From positions 3,146,001-3,210,000 of the forward strand of contig NZ_CP099917.1 in assembly GCF_030994125.1 (NCBI RefSeq): a stretch of DNA of 64,000 nucleotides, given 5' to 3'. Shown here in pieces: positions 1-9,424 of the stretch. A model generated the notes under the pieces. That model searched no databases. It was not told where the DNA came from and worked only from the letters and a program-made list of their open reading frames with translations. The DNA comes from Pseudoalteromonas xiamenensis (GTDB taxonomy: Bacteria > Pseudomonadota > Gammaproteobacteria > Enterobacterales > Alteromonadaceae). Position 1 is the first letter of the stretch. Each line of letters starts with the position of its first letter. Made by a program: the position numbers and the translations under genes.

Positions 1-1321
1 ACCGAAAGCGGCAACGCCTCCTCCAGCCAAACCTGCTCCTGCACCAGCTCCGAAAGCTGCCGCTCCAGTAGCGAAGCCACAACCTAAAGCTGAACCAGTT
101 GAAGAGAGAGCCACGCCGGCATCTGCAGCTAAAAAAGCTCCGCCAGCGGCACAAGCTGAGACAACTGTTCGTGTTGATACAAAACGCTTAGACCAAATTA
201 TGAATATGGTTGGCGAATTGGTGTTAGTGCGTAATCGCTTGGTAAGCTTAGCGACCAATGCGAGTAGCGAAGCAATGGGTAAAGCAATCTCTAACCTAGA
301 TGTCGTGACAGCCGACCTTCAAGGGGCTGTAATGAAAACTCGAATGCAGCCAATTAAAAAAGTGTTTGGTCGCTTCCCTCGAGTTGTACGCGACCTTGCT
401 CGTAGTTTGAGAAAAGACATCAATCTAGTGCTGGAAGGTGAAGAGACCGATTTAGATAAAAACCTGGTTGAAGCACTCGCCGATCCGCTCGTCCACTTAG
501 TCAGAAACTCAGTAGACCACGGTATTGAAATGCCAGACGTGCGTGAAGCCGCCGGAAAACCAAGACAAGGGACCGTAACGCTTTCAGCATCGCAAGAAGG
601 TGACCATATACTTCTAACCATCCGTGATGATGGTGCAGGTATGGATCCTGAAAAGCTTAAAAAGATTGCGGTGACAAAAGGCGTAATTGATTCAGACCAA
701 GCTAGTCGTTTATCTGATACTGAGGCCTATAACCTCATATTTGCCCCCGGTTTCTCCACAAAAGAGCAAATCTCTGATATTTCAGGTCGTGGTGTGGGTA
801 TGGACGTTGTTAAAACGAAAATTACTCAACTGAATGGCTCGGTAAATATTCAATCAGAACTTGGTGTAGGTACTGTACTTGAAATCAAGGTACCGCTCAC
901 ACTTGCTATTCTACCGACCTTAATGGTCATTGTTGGTGAGCAAACCTTTGCATTACCGCTTGCAGGTGTTAACGAAATTTTCCACCTCGATTTGACAAAA
1001 ACGAATGTCGTGGACGGTCAATTGACGATAATCGTAAGACAAAAAGCGATCCCTCTTTTCTATCTTGAACACTGGTTGAAAAAAGGCGCTGATCGTTCTC
1101 GTCGTAAAGCGGAAGGTCATGTTGTCATCGTGCAGATAGGAACCAAGCAGGTTGGTTTCGTTGTGGATTCGCTTATTGGACAAGAAGAAGTGGTTATTAA
1201 GCCTTTAGATGCACTTCTCCAAGGTACTCCTGGTATGGCCGGTGCAACCATCACTTCTGACGGTGGAATTGCGCTTATTTTAGACGTACCAAATCTATTA
1301 AAACACTATGCTAGTAAGTAG
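1..1321 (+). CDS. cheA: Chemotaxis histidine kinase CheA (5' end outside window)
   Basis: The reading frame is open from base 2, so the gene starts upstream of the window. The visible part begins with an Ala/Pro/Lys-rich linker (to about base 160). It then shows the P3 dimerisation helices, the P4 ATPase with N box (HLVRNSVDHGIE), G1 (DDGAGMD) and G2 (GRGVGMDVV), and a C-terminal P5 CheW-like domain. The histidine-bearing P1 and the P2 domain are not in view. CheA phosphorylates CheY and CheB in response to chemoreceptors and docks to CheW in the polar array. The followers (cheB, parC, parP, cheW, DUF2802) match the polar-flagellum chemotaxis operons of vibrios, pseudomonads and Alteromonadales. 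An intrinsic-terminator-like hairpin lies just after the stop. Confidence 0.97.
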   Translation, partial: PKAATPPPAKPAPAPAPKAAAPVAKPQPKAEPVEERATPASAAKKAPPAAQAETTVRVDTKRLDQIMNMVGELVLVRNRLVSLATNASSEAMGKAISNLDVVTADLQGAVMKTRMQPIKKVFGRFPRVVRDLARSLRKDINLVLEGEETDLDKNLVEALADPLVHLVRNSVDHGIEMPDVREAAGKPRQGTVTLSASQEGDHILLTIRDDGAGMDPEKLKKIAVTKGVIDSDQASRLSDTEAYNLIFAPGFSTKEQISDISGRGVGMDVVKTKITQLNGSVNIQSELGVGTVLEIKVPLTLAILPTLMVIVGEQTFALPLAGVNEIFHLDLTKTNVVDGQLTIIVRQKAIPLFYLEHWLKKGADRSRRKAEGHVVIVQIGTKQVGFVVDSLIGQEEVVIKPLDALLQGTPGMAGATITSDGGIALILDVPNLLKHYASK

Positions 1322-1385
1322 GAGCTAAGGCTCCACCACGTACTAAGAAAGTATGAATGTGGTGCTTAGGCACCACTTTTTAGAT
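1321..1385 (+). promoter_or_regulatory. Hairpin cluster between cheA and cheB: possible attenuator
   Basis: Immediately after cheA are a small hairpin (GGAGC-TAAG-GCTCC, 1321-1334) and a terminator-like hairpin (GTGGTGC-TTAG-GCACCAC, 1359-1376) followed by five T. The 5' arm of the second hairpin (GTGGTG, 1359-1364) could instead pair with CACCAC at 1334-1339, giving a mutually exclusive fold. The pairings are read from sequence. A regulatory role, or simple partial termination lowering cheB expression, is inference. Confidence 0.5.
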
Positions 1386-1407
1386 CTGAATTTGAGACGA
1401 GTAGCCA

Positions 1408-2559
1408 ATGGCAGTCAAAGTATTAGTTGTAGATGATTCGAGCTTCTTTCGCCGCAGAGTTACAGAAATATTAGAGCAAGACCCTGAAATCAAGGTAATT
1501 GATTTTGCAGTAAATGGTCAAGAAGCGGTTGAAAAAGCAGCGAAATTGCGACCCGATGTGATCACAATGGATGTCGAGATGCCTGTGTTGGATGGCATAA
1601 GTGCAGTAAAACAAATTATGCAATCGAATCCGACACCCATCCTTATGTTTTCATCGTTGACGCGAGAAGGTGCAAGTGCCACGTTGGACGCGCTCGATGC
1701 GGGGGCATTAGATTTCCTTCCGAAGAAATTTGAAGACATTGCGCGAAATAGTGACGATGCGATTAAGTCGCTGCAAAATAAAGTTAAGGAAATTGGACGT
1801 AGGCGTTTACCTCGTTTTGTTCGACCATCCTATACACCTTCAGCTTCAGCGCCAGCGCCAAATACGCCACTTTCAAGTGGGCTGAGTAGACCATCTATTG
1901 CGCAACCAGATAGAACGTTTTCTCGTTCAAGCGCACCTGTAAGCCCTGTGTCGCCTATAACCAGTGCCAGAGCCTCAGGTAAAAAATATCAACTAGTGGC
2001 TATTGGTACCTCGACAGGTGGGCCTGTCGCATTGCAAACGATTTTAACGCAATTACCGGCTAACTTCCCGCACCCTATTTTGCTTATCCAGCATATGCCT
2101 GCGGCCTTTACACCCGCTTTTGCACAACGCTTAAATACGCTATGTAAAATTAAAGTGAAAGAAGCCGAGAATGGTGACCGTCTGCAAGCGGGTGTTGCGT
2201 ATTTGGCTCCAGGTGGTCAGCAAATGATGGTTGAAAGTCGCGGTGGTTCAAGAACCTTGCGCGTGTTTGAAGATGACAGTGCAAGAATAACGTATAAACC
2301 ATCTGTTGATGTCACGTTTGCGAGTGCCGCAAAAGCCTATAGCGGTGACGTACTCGCAGTTGTGTTAACTGGGATGGGCGCCGACGGGCGAGATGGCTCT
2401 CGATTGCTAAAGCAAGCTGGAGCAACTATTTGGGCACAAGATGAAAAAACCTGTGTGGTTTACGGTATGCCTGCGGCGGTTGCCAATGCAGGGCTTGCCG
2501 CAGAAAGTCTGCCTTTGCAGGACTTTGCTCAGCGCATTGCCAAAGAAGTAGGATGCTGA
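1408..2559 (+). CDS. cheB: Chemotaxis protein-glutamate methylesterase CheB
   Basis: The protein has 383 residues. An N-terminal receiver domain carries acidic residues D9/D10 and the predicted phospho-acceptor D55 (TMDVEMP). A Ser/Pro/Ala-rich linker covers roughly residues 135-190. The C-terminal methylesterase domain shows the Ser (GTSTGGP), His (IQHMP) and Asp (GMGADGRDG) regions of the catalytic triad. CheB removes methyl groups from, and deamidates, chemoreceptor glutamates/glutamines during adaptation, and is activated by CheA phosphorylation. It follows cheA after an 86-base gap containing a terminator-like hairpin. No cheR is present in this window. Confidence 0.97.
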   Translation: MAVKVLVVDDSSFFRRRVTEILEQDPEIKVIDFAVNGQEAVEKAAKLRPDVITMDVEMPVLDGISAVKQIMQSNPTPILMFSSLTREGASATLDALDAGALDFLPKKFEDIARNSDDAIKSLQNKVKEIGRRRLPRFVRPSYTPSASAPAPNTPLSSGLSRPSIAQPDRTFSRSSAPVSPVSPITSARASGKKYQLVAIGTSTGGPVALQTILTQLPANFPHPILLIQHMPAAFTPAFAQRLNTLCKIKVKEAENGDRLQAGVAYLAPGGQQMMVESRGGSRTLRVFEDDSARITYKPSVDVTFASAAKAYSGDVLAVVLTGMGADGRDGSRLLKQAGATIWAQDEKTCVVYGMPAAVANAGLAAESLPLQDFAQRIAKEVGC

Positions 2560-2655
2560 GTTTTAACTCAATTATATTTTCGCTGTAGGCTAAAATTTGG
2601 TTGCGATAGGTGTTAATGTAATCAAGATTTATAGATTAAGGAACGGTTTTTAGTC

Positions 2656-3426
2656 GTGAAGATTTGGACAGTAGCAAACCAAAAAGGTGGAGTAGGGAAA
2701 ACGACAACGACAGTAAGCCTTGGAGGAATACTCGCGCTACAGGGTAAGCGTGTACTTCTTATTGATACTGATCCACACGCCTCATTAACATACTACTTTG
2801 GCATCGATTCTGAACAGCTCGAAGTGAGCGTTTACGATATCTTTGCTCGCGGTACTCAAATGGCGAGCGAAGAAATTCTCCAGTCTCTTTGTCCTTCTAC
2901 GATTGAAAATTTGGATATATTGCCTGCAACCATGGCCATAGCGACACTAGACAGAAGCATGGGTCATAAATCTGGCATGGGTTTGGTATTGAAAAAAGCC
3001 TTGGCCAAAATCAGTGAGCATTATGACTACGCTATTTTGGATTGTCCGCCGGTACTTGGTGTTCTTATGGTAAATGCGCTTGCTGCGAGTGAGCGGATTT
3101 TAGTGCCTGTTCAAACTGAATTTTTAGCCTTGAAAGGTTTGGATAGGATGATGCGTACCATGGAGTTGATGCAAACATCTCAAAGTAAAGCATATCAATA
3201 CACTATTATCCCAACGATGTATGACAAACGAACAAAAGCGTCATTAGAGGCGTATAAGTCGTTGTTAGATACTTATGGTGACAAAGTATGGCCAGGCGTT
3301 ATCCCTGTTGATACAAAGTTTCGAGATGCAAGCCTTTCACAAAAAGTGCCTGTAGAATATTGCCCGAAATCTCGGGGTGTATATGCCTATAAAGCATTGT
3401 TAGATTATTTAATGCAGTTGGATTAA
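2656..3426 (+). CDS. parC: ParA-family ATPase ParC (polar chemotaxis array localisation)
   Basis: This is a 256-residue ParA/MinD-type ATPase with a deviant Walker A (KGGVGKTTTT, from residue 10) and Walker B-like ILDCPP near residue 130. The start is a GTG. It sits in the che operon directly before a CheW-like adaptor. That is the position of ParC, which in Vibrio recruits chemotaxis arrays to the flagellated pole. Position and pairing argue against a chromosome-partition ParA, since no parB is adjacent. The name parC here is not topoisomerase IV subunit A. The gap to the next gene is 4 bases, so translation is probably coupled. Confidence 0.88.
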   Translation: MKIWTVANQKGGVGKTTTTVSLGGILALQGKRVLLIDTDPHASLTYYFGIDSEQLEVSVYDIFARGTQMASEEILQSLCPSTIENLDILPATMAIATLDRSMGHKSGMGLVLKKALAKISEHYDYAILDCPPVLGVLMVNALAASERILVPVQTEFLALKGLDRMMRTMELMQTSQSKAYQYTIIPTMYDKRTKASLEAYKSLLDTYGDKVWPGVIPVDTKFRDASLSQKVPVEYCPKSRGVYAYKALLDYLMQLD

Positions 3427-3430
3427 GCGA

Positions 3431-4237
3431 ATGAACAAGCACCTGTTTGCAAATGAACAAGTGATGAAACAATACCTCAATGCGTTACTTACCGAAGAGG
3501 AAGTCGCTTACGCGCCAGAGTTGGACAAAACACCGCTCAAATCTGCTGCGGTTACAGAAGTGTCGCCAGTTGCAAAATTACTAGAGCAAGTTCGACCAGA
3601 AATTGCCGAAGAAATAACCGAACTTCCAGAAATAGAAGTCGAAGAAGAACAAACGGTTGAAGTTACTGTCGAAGATGTAACCATTGAGCCCGTGCAAGAT
3701 GTAAAAGAGCTTGAGAATCAGCAAAATAGTACTATTATCAAAGAGCAAGAAGAACAATCTGCTAAAGTTGATAGCAAAAGCGCGTATTTTGATGGCGAGT
3801 TTCAGGCCTTATTCTTTGATGTAGCCGGACTTACGCTTGCAGTACCGCTTAAAGCACTCGGTGGTATTCATCAATTAGGTGATATTAACCAATTGTTTGG
3901 AAAACCAAAATGGTTCCAAGGTGTCATGTTGAACCGTGAACAGAAGCTTAGTGTAATTGATACGGCTCGTTGGGTTATGCCCGAGAAATATACACAAGAG
4001 CTCGCTGACAACCTCGATTACCAGTACCTTATTATGCTTGGGGACAGTAGCTGGGGCTTGTCAGCTGAAAAGTTGGTGAATAACATAACGTTACAGCCAG
4101 ACGATGTAAAATGGCGCACATCAGCAGGGAAACGCCCTTGGTTAGCTGGTGTGATTAAAGAAAAAATGTGCGCTTTGATAGATGTAGATAATTTAATAGA
4201 ACTGTTGGAAAAAGGGCTCGATAGCCGAGAGCAATAG
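3431..4237 (+). CDS. parP: ParP-like CheW-domain protein
   Basis: The protein has 268 residues. The N-terminal half (about residues 30-120) is a Glu/Val-rich, low-complexity acidic linker. The C-terminal half is a CheW-like domain (from about residue 122). In Vibrio, ParP binds ParC through its N-terminal part and integrates into the array by binding CheA and receptors with its C-terminal CheW-like (AIF) domain. The assignment rests on this layout and on the position between the ParA-like gene and cheW. Sequence of the acidic linker is poorly conserved, so the name depends mostly on context. Confidence 0.83.
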   Translation: MNKHLFANEQVMKQYLNALLTEEEVAYAPELDKTPLKSAAVTEVSPVAKLLEQVRPEIAEEITELPEIEVEEEQTVEVTVEDVTIEPVQDVKELENQQNSTIIKEQEEQSAKVDSKSAYFDGEFQALFFDVAGLTLAVPLKALGGIHQLGDINQLFGKPKWFQGVMLNREQKLSVIDTARWVMPEKYTQELADNLDYQYLIMLGDSSWGLSAEKLVNNITLQPDDVKWRTSAGKRPWLAGVIKEKMCALIDVDNLIELLEKGLDSREQ

Positions 4238-4283
4238 CCTTTTTGTTCAGCAAGTCCAATAGATCGTACTTTGGAGTTTTACC

Positions 4284-4781
4284 ATGGGCCAAGACAGACT
4301 ACTTTCAGCAGATAAAAGTGCAGATAGTAACGACGAAATTTTGCAGTGGGTAACGTACAAGCTTGAAGCGGAAACTTACGGTATTAACGTAATGCAGGTT
4401 CAAGAAGTACTAAGATACACTGAAATAGCGCCTGTACCGGGTGCACCTGATTATGTACTTGGTATTATTAACTTACGTGGTAACGTCGTAACAGTTATTG
4501 ATACTCGTGCGCGTTTCGGTTTGCCAAGCGCTGAAGTGACGGACAACTCTAGAATCGTTATCATCGAAGCTGAAAAGCAAGTAATTGGTATTTTGGTTGA
4601 TAGCGTTGCTGAAGTCGTTTATTTACGTAGCTCTGAAATTGACAGCGCTCCGAATATTGGAACGGAAGAAAGCGCGAAATTCATTCAGGGTGTTTCAAAC
4701 CGTGAAGGCGAGTTGTTAATTCTTGTTGACCTCAATAAGCTATTAACTGACGACGAGTGGGACGAGTTGAGCCACATCTAA
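4284..4781 (+). CDS. cheW: Chemotaxis coupling protein CheW
   Basis: This is a 165-residue single CheW domain covering most of the protein, with the typical segments VQEVLRYTEIAPVPGAP and LGIINLRGNVVTVIDTR. CheW links methyl-accepting chemotaxis proteins to the P5 domain of CheA. The start is an ATG preceded by TGGAG. The next gene begins two bases after the stop, so the pair is likely co-translated. Confidence 0.97.
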   Translation: MGQDRLLSADKSADSNDEILQWVTYKLEAETYGINVMQVQEVLRYTEIAPVPGAPDYVLGIINLRGNVVTVIDTRARFGLPSAEVTDNSRIVIIEAEKQVIGILVDSVAEVVYLRSSEIDSAPNIGTEESAKFIQGVSNREGELLILVDLNKLLTDDEWDELSHI

Positions 4782-4782
4782 C

Positions 4783-5211
4783 GTGTCAGAAGCAGTCCAA
4801 TTTTATTTATTACTCGGTTTAACGATTGTCTCAAGTACGCTAAGTGTAGTGTGCTTGGGGCTTTTTGTTGTTGCGCGAAAAAACAGCGAAACACAACGAA
4901 AACACTTTATCGACCACGTTAAACGCACTGAGAGCTTTACTCAACAATTGCAGATCTTACGTAGTGAAATTGCAGAAGTAAGAGCCGGTTTATTGAGTAT
5001 GAGCAAACGTATTGTAAATTGTGAGCAGGTAAGCCACGAGTTAGCGCAGTCAGTCTCCGCACAAAAATATGATGATCCGGAAGCGAAAATTTATTCGCGA
5101 GCGGTGAAAATGATAGAGTTAGGTGCTGATTTAGACGAAGTGATGCGGGAATGTGAAATCCCTCAAGCAGAAGCCGAGCTACTTATGACGCTGCACTTTA
5201 AACAAAAATAG
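4783..5211 (+). CDS. DUF2802 membrane protein of the chemotaxis operon
   Basis: The 142-residue protein has a GTG start. It has one N-terminal transmembrane helix (about residues 6-28), a probable coiled coil (about 30-90), and a C-terminal helical segment ending in a helix-turn-helix-like stretch (VMRECEIPQAEAELLMTL). DUF2802 proteins are regularly found right after cheW in polar-flagellated gammaproteobacteria. Their biochemical role is not known to me. It is the last plus-strand gene of the operon, and the next genes converge on it. Confidence 0.85.
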   Translation: MSEAVQFYLLLGLTIVSSTLSVVCLGLFVVARKNSETQRKHFIDHVKRTESFTQQLQILRSEIAEVRAGLLSMSKRIVNCEQVSHELAQSVSAQKYDDPEAKIYSRAVKMIELGADLDEVMRECEIPQAEAELLMTLHFKQK

Positions 5212-5268
5212 TCGTTCTCCACAGCTTGTCTGCCAAATATTCTCTAGTCTCACTCCATATCTTCTGCA

Positions 5269-5577
5269 CTAGGCACGAATATCCAGCTTTCCTTTTAGGC
5301 CTTTCCAGCCAGGTGGAAATTTGCCCTGAAGGATATATGAAAATGCGATTAACTCAGCGATGACGTAGTAAAGTTCTCTAGGTATTTCATCGTGCAAATT
5401 CAACTTCGCGAGAGAGTCAAATAACTGCTCATCTTGATGGACGAGTATGCCTTTTTCTTTTGCCTTGGCAACAATTTCGTCCGCAAGGTTGCCAAATCCC
5501 TTGCTAACAACTTCGGGCGCTTTACCCGCCTCATAAAGCAATCCGATAGCTGATTTTTGTTTAATAGAGTCGCCCAC
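5269..5577 (-). CDS. FlhB C-terminal-domain paralogue lacking the NPTH cleavage motif
   Basis: The 102-residue protein matches the cytoplasmic C-terminal domain of the flagellar export switch FlhB: GLLYEAGKAPEVVSKG, a mid-section ending in a predicted helix, and PRELYYVIAELIAFSYIL. The autocleavage sequence NPTH and the FlhB membrane domain are absent. It lies 9 bases after the fliK-like gene on the same strand. FliK works by binding the FlhB C-terminal domain to change export specificity, so this could be an accessory switch partner. That role is inference, while the family match is clear. Confidence 0.85.
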   Translation of the reverse strand: MGDSIKQKSAIGLLYEAGKAPEVVSKGFGNLADEIVAKAKEKGILVHQDEQLFDSLAKLNLHDEIPRELYYVIAELIAFSYILQGKFPPGWKGLKGKLDIRA

Positions 5578-5586
5578 AATGTCTCC

Positions 5587-8013
5587 TTATACTTTCAGAT
5601 TGACGATAGCATGAGAGGAATAAAATTGGTTAACTTGCTCGGGATTTTCGCTGAGTGAAATATCACCCACTTGGAGTCCGTGAGAGGCGAGTTTCTCCCT
5701 TAATGCATCAAGATGAGGGGTCGCTAAAGAGACGACCGCTTTGGTATCTGCCACTAAATCACAATCTAAGGCTTTGTCCATTAACTCTGCTTGTGCTGAC
5801 AACTTGCCATAAGGTGTTAAGTCAAAATTTAAGCGTACAAACCAGACGGTCTTTTCAGGTAAATGTGCTTTAGCTGGTTTTTTATATTTGCCTATTTGTA
5901 GTTCCGTTTGTCTTTGTTCTACGTTTTGTTTTGTAGGCAAAAACAAATTGATCAACCAATTGTTTTCATTGGATTGCTGCTGATTAAGTTGCTGAGTACC
6001 AACATGACTAAATTGATTTTGGATTTTGCTTAGGTCGCCACTTAGCTGCTCTAATTGACTCGTTTGCATGAGCGATTGCACGAGATGTTGAATTTGATTT
6101 ATTTTCTGGTTGGGAAATAGGGCAGTAACTAAAGCTTCAATGCGCTCCGCGGGAGAAACGTTCTCTGGGCGTGTTTGAATGGCTTTTGGCACGGCAAGAA
6201 AAGTCACCAGTAATTTGTCTAGTGCCTGTAAAAAGGGACTTTGTACAGGAAGGTTGTTCGTCACAGAGGATACATGCTGACTTATTGCCACGGGATGGAG
6301 TGAACGCTCATCCCACATGCGCTCAAAGGCTTGATTCACTAATCGCTGCAGTTCTGGTGGGAATTGCCTCGCAGATGTTTTAACTTCATCAATAGTTTTA
6401 GACAGTTGTAATCCTGGGTCACGAGCAAGATGTTCTTGTTTAGCCCATTTGGCACTTAGTAGGCGCTCTATCGGGCCCGATGCTTGTGTAGCTTGAAGCA
6501 TGCTTTTAGTCTCGAATTTCAGTGGAGGATGCCACAATTGATCACTTGAACGAATTTGCGTTTGATCTTTAAGCTTAATTAAGGAGTCAGCTTCATGAAC
6601 TTGCTTTCGTTCAGTGCTAGTTCGGGTCTCGATTTTTGCCATTGCTTGTTCATTTAAGCGCTCCTTGTTGCTGGTCGAAGACATGTTTTTCTGAGCAGCC
6701 TCAGCTAGAGGTGTGTTAATGCTTGCTACCTTTTCACTTGGCGAATTTAGTGGCTTTTCTACCGTGATGATGTTGTTTTCCACAAAGGTGTTTATCCGTG
6801 ACTTCATTGCAACATCAGCACGAGAGCCGTTGTTGACGGTTAACGTGGTAACATGCCGTATTGCATTAAACAAGTCACCGACAGCTGACGCCGACAACGT
6901 AGGGCGATTGGCTGAAGCCGCCATAACTGGTGTTTGAAGCCATACGCTAGGTTTAGGTGTCGAGAACGACGTTGCTTGCTCCGTCTGTGATATTCCTTTC
7001 TCTGAATTAACTCGTCCGGGTTTCACACTTAACGAATCTTTAAGTTGCATGAAAGGGGTTTTTATCCACTTCTGAATGGCAGTGCCAATTGCCGCTTTTA
7101 GTTCTTCTTGAGAAAAGCGTTTCGGATCGCTGAGTGAGAGCAGCGTGGTCTGATTCTGTATTTCTTTTTGTAATGTTTGGTCAAATTGGGGGATTTGTTG
7201 TTTTAACGAATGCTTCAGTACTGCATCAAACGCTTGTTGAGGACGTATTAAACTGACCGTTTCAGCAAATGGTTTAACTATCGCTTTACTCCATTTTCCA
7301 GTGGGCGCGAATTGTTGAGGATCGCTTAGCGGAAGTGATAATATTTTTCCTCCTGGTAAAGGCGTCGCTTTAATGTCAAGGGTAGTGCGAGCTGCCTGTA
7401 CATAAAGCTCAGGATATTTGTCAGGAATTTGTCGCGCTAGATGTTTCAGTGAAATACTGAGATGCATGAGTGGATCGGAGTAGCCGTTAACGATTTTAAA
7501 GGATAATTCTGCTTTTGATTGCTCCACGACAGCATACAATTTTGGCTCTGTACGCAGCAATGCCATAGTCTGCTTATCAACATTGAATTCCAATCCGAGC
7601 TTCGGGAAGTTAATACCAGTATTGGTTAAAGTGACAGCCGTTTGTTTTGGCAGTATTTCACTGTCAGTAAATAACATGTTGTACAGACGGATAAGCGCTT
7701 TTTGATCATTTATTATGTGCGTCTGAGGCGCTGTTGTAATCGTCAGTGTCTTACCATCAGGCGCAACGTGTACTGTACCTTGTGCTAACTGAAACGGTTT
7801 TGGTTTTGGGTCATCCAGCGTAAGTCTTAGTGTTTGCCAGCGACCTTCCATCAATACTTCCATTTGCAATGACGAATCATTGACGGCGATGTGTCGAGCT
7901 TGGAATTGGCTATCAAGCCCCGCTAGTTCCTGCGTGTTTTTTGGTAAATTCGAAAGCGTGCCAACATCGAGTGTTTGGACAGTAGGCTGCGAAGAAATTG
8001 GCACTTTATTCAT
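5587..8013 (-). CDS. FliK-like flagellar hook-length control protein
   Basis: The protein has 808 residues, of which most are a Gln/Ser/Thr-rich, low-complexity region. The C-terminal end (about residues 695-790) looks like the FliK hook-length domain (VWFVRLNFDLTPYGKLSAQAE, then DALREKLASHGLQVGDI). FliK is secreted during hook growth, acts as a molecular ruler and triggers the FlhB specificity switch. The gene is far longer than E. coli FliK, although length in this family varies strongly. It lies outside a hook/basal-body operon, paired with the FlhB-tail gene and divergent from ccmA, so it may be a second FliK. Confidence 0.78.
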   Translation of the reverse strand: MNKVPISSQPTVQTLDVGTLSNLPKNTQELAGLDSQFQARHIAVNDSSLQMEVLMEGRWQTLRLTLDDPKPKPFQLAQGTVHVAPDGKTLTITTAPQTHIINDQKALIRLYNMLFTDSEILPKQTAVTLTNTGINFPKLGLEFNVDKQTMALLRTEPKLYAVVEQSKAELSFKIVNGYSDPLMHLSISLKHLARQIPDKYPELYVQAARTTLDIKATPLPGGKILSLPLSDPQQFAPTGKWSKAIVKPFAETVSLIRPQQAFDAVLKHSLKQQIPQFDQTLQKEIQNQTTLLSLSDPKRFSQEELKAAIGTAIQKWIKTPFMQLKDSLSVKPGRVNSEKGISQTEQATSFSTPKPSVWLQTPVMAASANRPTLSASAVGDLFNAIRHVTTLTVNNGSRADVAMKSRINTFVENNIITVEKPLNSPSEKVASINTPLAEAAQKNMSSTSNKERLNEQAMAKIETRTSTERKQVHEADSLIKLKDQTQIRSSDQLWHPPLKFETKSMLQATQASGPIERLLSAKWAKQEHLARDPGLQLSKTIDEVKTSARQFPPELQRLVNQAFERMWDERSLHPVAISQHVSSVTNNLPVQSPFLQALDKLLVTFLAVPKAIQTRPENVSPAERIEALVTALFPNQKINQIQHLVQSLMQTSQLEQLSGDLSKIQNQFSHVGTQQLNQQQSNENNWLINLFLPTKQNVEQRQTELQIGKYKKPAKAHLPEKTVWFVRLNFDLTPYGKLSAQAELMDKALDCDLVADTKAVVSLATPHLDALREKLASHGLQVGDISLSENPEQVNQFYSSHAIVNLKV

Positions 8014-8116
8014 TATTTTAAATCAAATTTTCGTTAAACGTCTGCGGTACGATATTCGTATTACCATACCATTATGTTAGACTAACGCCCAATTTTGGGT
8101 AAAGAGAATCGTTAGT

Positions 8117-8737
8117 TTGCTTGAGATAAACGCAGTCACCTGCATTAAACAAGATAGATGTTTATTTGAGTCGTTGAGTTTTTCACTTCAAGCGGGTGAA
8201 ATTATGCAAGTTGAAGGCCCAAATGGCGCGGGAAAGACGAGTTTATTGCGCATTATAGCGGGTTTCGCTCGAGCAGAAGAAGGCGAAATTTGTTTTGATG
8301 AGCAAAACATTCAAGAAAACTACGATGAATTTGCAGCGCATTTATTATTTATCGGTCATAAGACGGGCGTTAATGGTCAGCTGACCGCGGTTGAAAATGT
8401 ATTACATTGGCAGGCTGTGCACGGTGTCTCTGATGATGGCCAAACGATGGCTAGACTGGCTAAGTTAGGGCTAATTGGTCTGGAAGATGTCCCCGTGAGA
8501 ACGTTGTCTGCAGGTCAGCAACGGCGCGTTGCATTGTTGAGAATGTGGATGAATAACGCAAAGTTATGGATCCTCGATGAACCCTTTACTGCATTAGATA
8601 AAAAAGGGGTTGCGATGTTGCAAGCTCGCTTTCAAGAACATTTACAAGCAGGTGGCGCTATTTTGTTGACAACACACCAAGATTTGACTGACCACTTTGG
8701 ACAACTCAAAACGCTAGTGTTGGAGTATCGCCTGTAA
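8117..8737 (+). CDS. ccmA: Cytochrome c maturation ATPase CcmA
   Basis: This is a 206-residue ABC ATPase with Walker A (GPNGAGKTSLL), signature (LSAGQQRR) and Walker B (LWILDEPFTALD). With CcmB it forms the transporter that releases haem-loaded CcmE from CcmC in system I cytochrome c maturation. The start is a TTG with only a weak purine-rich stretch upstream (AAAGAGA). It is first of a tightly packed ccmABCDEFGHI cluster, and its last base is shared with the ATG of ccmB. Confidence 0.96.
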   Translation: MLEINAVTCIKQDRCLFESLSFSLQAGEIMQVEGPNGAGKTSLLRIIAGFARAEEGEICFDEQNIQENYDEFAAHLLFIGHKTGVNGQLTAVENVLHWQAVHGVSDDGQTMARLAKLGLIGLEDVPVRTLSAGQQRRVALLRMWMNNAKLWILDEPFTALDKKGVAMLQARFQEHLQAGGAILLTTHQDLTDHFGQLKTLVLEYRL

Positions 8738-9423
8738 TGTCTGTTCAACACTCTTATTGGCAACTATTTAAGTCTGTTTACTGCAAAGATGTGACCTTGG
8801 CGTTTCGCCAACGTGCTGAAATTTTTAATCCTCTACTTTTCTTTGTTATCGTCATAACCCTTTTCCCATTAGCAATCGGTCCAGAGCCTGCGCTACTAGC
8901 CAGAATGGCTGCCGGAATTATTTGGGTTGCTGCGTTATTGTCCACGATGCTGGGTTTAGATAAATTATTTCGTGATGATTATAATGATGGTTCTTTGGAA
9001 CAATTGCTCGCCTCTCCCTATCCAATGTCTTTAACGGTGATCGCCAAGGTGTGTGCTCACTGGACGACGTCAGGCTTGCCAATGGTGGTGTTGTCGCCTT
9101 TGTTTGCATTACTTATGAATTTAGAACAGCAAGCATTAGGCGCAACCGTGCTAACGTTATTGGTTGGTACACCGTTATTGAGCTTAATCGGTGCAATTGG
9201 GGCCGGCTTGACTGTTGGACTGCAAAAAGGTGGTCTTTTGCTCAGTTTACTTGTTTTACCGCTTTATATCCCGGTGCTTATTTTTGCGACGTCTGCCATC
9301 GATACGAGTATGATGACATTGCCTTATGGCGGACAACTCGCAATCCTTGGTGCGATGTTAGCCGTCGGCATTATTACCGCGCCATTTGCGATATCTTCAG
9401 CTTTAAGAGTGAGTGTAAGTTAA
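8737..9423 (+). CDS. ccmB: Haem exporter membrane protein CcmB
   Basis: The protein has 228 residues with about six hydrophobic segments. It has the CcmB pattern near residue 65: GLDKLFRDDYNDGSLEQLL. CcmB is the membrane component of the CcmAB(C) complex. It overlaps the stop codon of ccmA by one base, and one base separates it from ccmC, as expected for an operon. Confidence 0.96.
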   Translation: MSVQHSYWQLFKSVYCKDVTLAFRQRAEIFNPLLFFVIVITLFPLAIGPEPALLARMAAGIIWVAALLSTMLGLDKLFRDDYNDGSLEQLLASPYPMSLTVIAKVCAHWTTSGLPMVVLSPLFALLMNLEQQALGATVLTLLVGTPLLSLIGAIGAGLTVGLQKGGLLLSLLVLPLYIPVLIFATSAIDTSMMTLPYGGQLAILGAMLAVGIITAPFAISSALRVSVS

Positions 9424-9424
9424 A

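Noticed and set aside
2656..3426. Chromosome-partition ParA
   Set aside because: No parB or parS nearby; the position in the che operon fits the ParC chemotaxis ATPase.
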